Below, piece by piece: positions 62,617 to 64,000 of a stretch of 64,000 bases of DNA. Location: assembly GCA_963790875.1 (NCBI GenBank), contig CAWBQT010000008.1, positions 434,001 to 498,000 of the forward strand, written 5' to 3'. Under the pieces are notes generated by a model. It was not told where the DNA came from. It did no database searches and was given only the letters and a program-made list of their open reading frames with translations. Position numbers and translations under genes: made by a program. The DNA comes from AP-15 sp963790875. Lineage in GTDB: Bacteria; Pseudomonadota; Alphaproteobacteria; ATCC43930; CGMCC-115725. The first letter of the stretch is position 1; each line of letters starts with the position of its first letter.

Positions 62617-63534
62617 ATGCCTCGGCAAGCGCGCTCGGGCGATCCGGCGGGGACTGCGTGCGCTCTCGTCGCGGTATCGATCTGGGCCGGCTGGAGCGTC
62701 ATGACTCGGCTCGCCGTCACGACCGGGTTGCCCGCATCGGACATTGCCGCCCTGCGCTTCGGGGTGGCGGGTCTCGTCTTGTTGCCGGTCGTCGCGCGGC
62801 GAGGTCTGGCGCGCGACCGGCTTGGCTGGTTCGGGATCGCCGCGATCATTGCCGGGCTCGGCACGCCCTATGTGCTGGTGGCAGCCGCCGGGCTGCGCTT
62901 TGCACCGGCCTCCGACCAGGGGGTGCTCGATCCGGGCTGCATGCCGCTCTTCGTCGCCGTGATCGCCGCGAGCGTTCTCGGCGAGAAATTCTCGACGCCC
63001 AGAAAGTCTGGCCTCGCGCTGATCCTGATCGGCGCCGTCGTCATCGTCGGCTGGCATGCCGCAAGCTCGGGCGCCGCCTGGCGCGGCTCGCGCAGTTTCG
63101 GGGATGCGTTCTTTCTCGCCGCCTCATTCTTGACAGCCGGCGGCACGGTGGTCATGCGGCAGGCGAAACTCGCTCCGTTGCACGCGGCCGCTCTCGTCTC
63201 CACCGGCTCGCTGGTGGTCTATTTGCCGATCTACCTCGCCTTGCCTGGAAGCCGCCTCGCGCAGGTCCCAATCGGCGAGCTTGCGCTTCAGGCGATGTTC
63301 CAGGGCGTACTCGTGACCGTTGTGGCGCTCGTCTTGTACGGCCGCGCGGTCGTCGCTCTCGGCGCTTCGCGCGGCGCGGCCTTCGGCGCGTTGGTGCCGG
63401 CATTGTCGGCGCTGTTTGCGATACCGCTCCTCTGGGAATGGCCAAACAAGACGGATTGGACCGGCATCGTCCTGATCTCGGCAGGCGTCTATCTGGCGAG
63501 CGGCGGGCCGCTGACGATCGAGGAGCGTCCATAG
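62617..63534 (+). CDS. EamA/DMT family transporter
   Basis: A 305-residue protein with ten hydrophobic helices in two EamA halves: the first starts ACALVAVSIWAGWSVMTRLA and has ALRFGVAGLVLLPVVARRGL, the second includes FFLAASFLTAGGTVVMRQAK and ALYGRAVVALGASRGAAFGA-type sequence near its end. DMT members export amino acids or metabolites; substrate unknown. ATG 62617, 21 bp after the previous stop, so it may share its transcript. Confidence 0.88.
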   Translation: MPRQARSGDPAGTACALVAVSIWAGWSVMTRLAVTTGLPASDIAALRFGVAGLVLLPVVARRGLARDRLGWFGIAAIIAGLGTPYVLVAAAGLRFAPASDQGVLDPGCMPLFVAVIAASVLGEKFSTPRKSGLALILIGAVVIVGWHAASSGAAWRGSRSFGDAFFLAASFLTAGGTVVMRQAKLAPLHAAALVSTGSLVVYLPIYLALPGSRLAQVPIGELALQAMFQGVLVTVVALVLYGRAVVALGASRGAAFGALVPALSALFAIPLLWEWPNKTDWTGIVLISAGVYLASGGPLTIEERP

Positions 63535-63629
63535 CTGCAGGCGCCGTCGAATCGCGGGTCGTCGACGCCTGTTGAGGCCGCATCTATAAGCCTTGGGCTT
63601 CTGTGGCAGCTACTCGCCGGAAATTGCCT

Positions 63630-64000
63630 GTGATCGGCCATTACCAGAGATTGACCCGGATCTTGCGAGCAGCACCACGGCTGATGCAGGTGCTGCGAAC
63701 CGCGCGCACCCTCGACCTGCCCGATTGGCTGGTGTTTTCGGGCGCGGTCTACCAGACGGCATTAAACGACCTGACCGGGCGCCAGCCCGATCACGGGATC
63801 AGGGATTACGACCTCGCCTATTTCGACGGCTCCGACCTCTCCTACGGGGCCGAAGACCTGGTGATTCGGCGCGTCGCGAGCGCTTTCGAGGAGCCGCTGA
63901 AGAGCATGGTCGAGGTTCGCAACCAGGCGCGCGTGCATTTGTGGTTCGAGGCCAAATTCGGCGAGTCGTATACACCCCTCCACCGCACCGCCGAGGCGCT
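63630..64000 (+). CDS. DUF925-type nucleotidyltransferase family protein (partial)
   Basis: The gene runs off the window. From GTG 63630 it reads RLMQVLRTARTLDLPDWLVF, then SGAVYQTALNDL and HGIRDYDLAYFDGSDLSYGA, the DxD metal motif of the nucleotidyltransferase family once called DUF925, followed by VEVRNQARVHLWFEAKFG. Members are small proteins of unknown role with a Pol-beta-like fold. A TTG two codons earlier is an alternative start. At least 123 residues are present. Confidence 0.8.
   Translation, partial: MIGHYQRLTRILRAAPRLMQVLRTARTLDLPDWLVFSGAVYQTALNDLTGRQPDHGIRDYDLAYFDGSDLSYGAEDLVIRRVASAFEEPLKSMVEVRNQARVHLWFEAKFGESYTPLHRTAEA

Overview
The window is very GC-rich, densely coded and clearly alphaproteobacterial. 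Two conserved blocks show this. The first is mnmG-rsmG-parA-parB with parS sites, the usual origin-proximal chromosome-partition neighbourhood. The second is nfu-tsaB-rimI-mucR-fur-acyltransferase-plsC-miaB-phoH-ybeY-corC-lnt-XRE regulator-metK-trmB, a typical alphaproteobacterial housekeeping order. A MucR/Ros regulator, a Coq4-type ubiquinone protein and a bactofilin fit a Rhodospirillales-like or related lineage. I cannot name the genus.

Layout. 1-3.7 kb: a glyoxalase-fold gene end, a discoidin-like protein, a two-domain ABM membrane protein, a guanine-deaminase-type enzyme, a cupin and a short tetrapyrrole-methylase-like protein. 4.3-8.5 kb (minus): parB, parA, rsmG, mnmG, with one parS inside rsmG. 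9-12 kb: a secreted sorbosone-dehydrogenase-like beta-propeller protein, a second parS and two tandem Lin0512-family genes. 12.2-14.8 kb: a BarA-like hybrid histidine kinase. 15.1-16.3 kb: a frameshifted IS110 transposase. 16.7-21.7 kb: two tandem MHS-type transporters, a CmcJ/NvfI-like oxidoreductase, a DUF1127 protein and a GcvA-type LysR regulator. 22.3-35.3 kb (minus): the housekeeping block. 35.3-40.3 kb (minus): trpS, murJ, a NodU-type carbamoyltransferase and an SxtJ-like partner. 40.5-45.9 kb: dapB, nth, a ParD/ParE pair between 62-bp direct repeats, a bactofilin, an EI24 protein and HdeD. 45.9-49.8 kb (minus): a four-gene YehZYXW-like osmoprotectant ABC operon. 49.9-64 kb: a DUF2252 kinase-like protein and a fragment of a second copy, YccF, a MetE-like protein, Coq4/TetR, a GMC oxidoreductase with an orphan solute-binding protein, PstS with a PHS-type phosphate transporter, a YafY-type regulator with a divergent target, an EamA transporter and a partial nucleotidyltransferase.

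How they fit together. The par genes and parS sites form a segregation system; mnmG and miaB (with tsaB and trmB) modify tRNA; lnt, plsC, murJ and corC serve the envelope; fur and mucR are global regulators. Transport and redox genes fill the accessory stretches.

A striking feature is that seven gene-like frames are broken, each by a net one-base excess (modulo 3): mnmG, the IS110 transposase, an OlsB-like acyltransferase, the NodU-type carbamoyltransferase, the ParE toxin and two small membrane-protein frames. Four of the seven breaks sit on the hexamer CTCGAA of the coding strand. Sequencing or assembly error is the simplest explanation, but real mutation cannot be excluded. The most interesting structural event is the toxin-antitoxin pair inserted between two convergent genes that each keep an intact 3' end because a 62-bp segment is duplicated. 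I found no clear new multi-gene defence or biosynthetic system.
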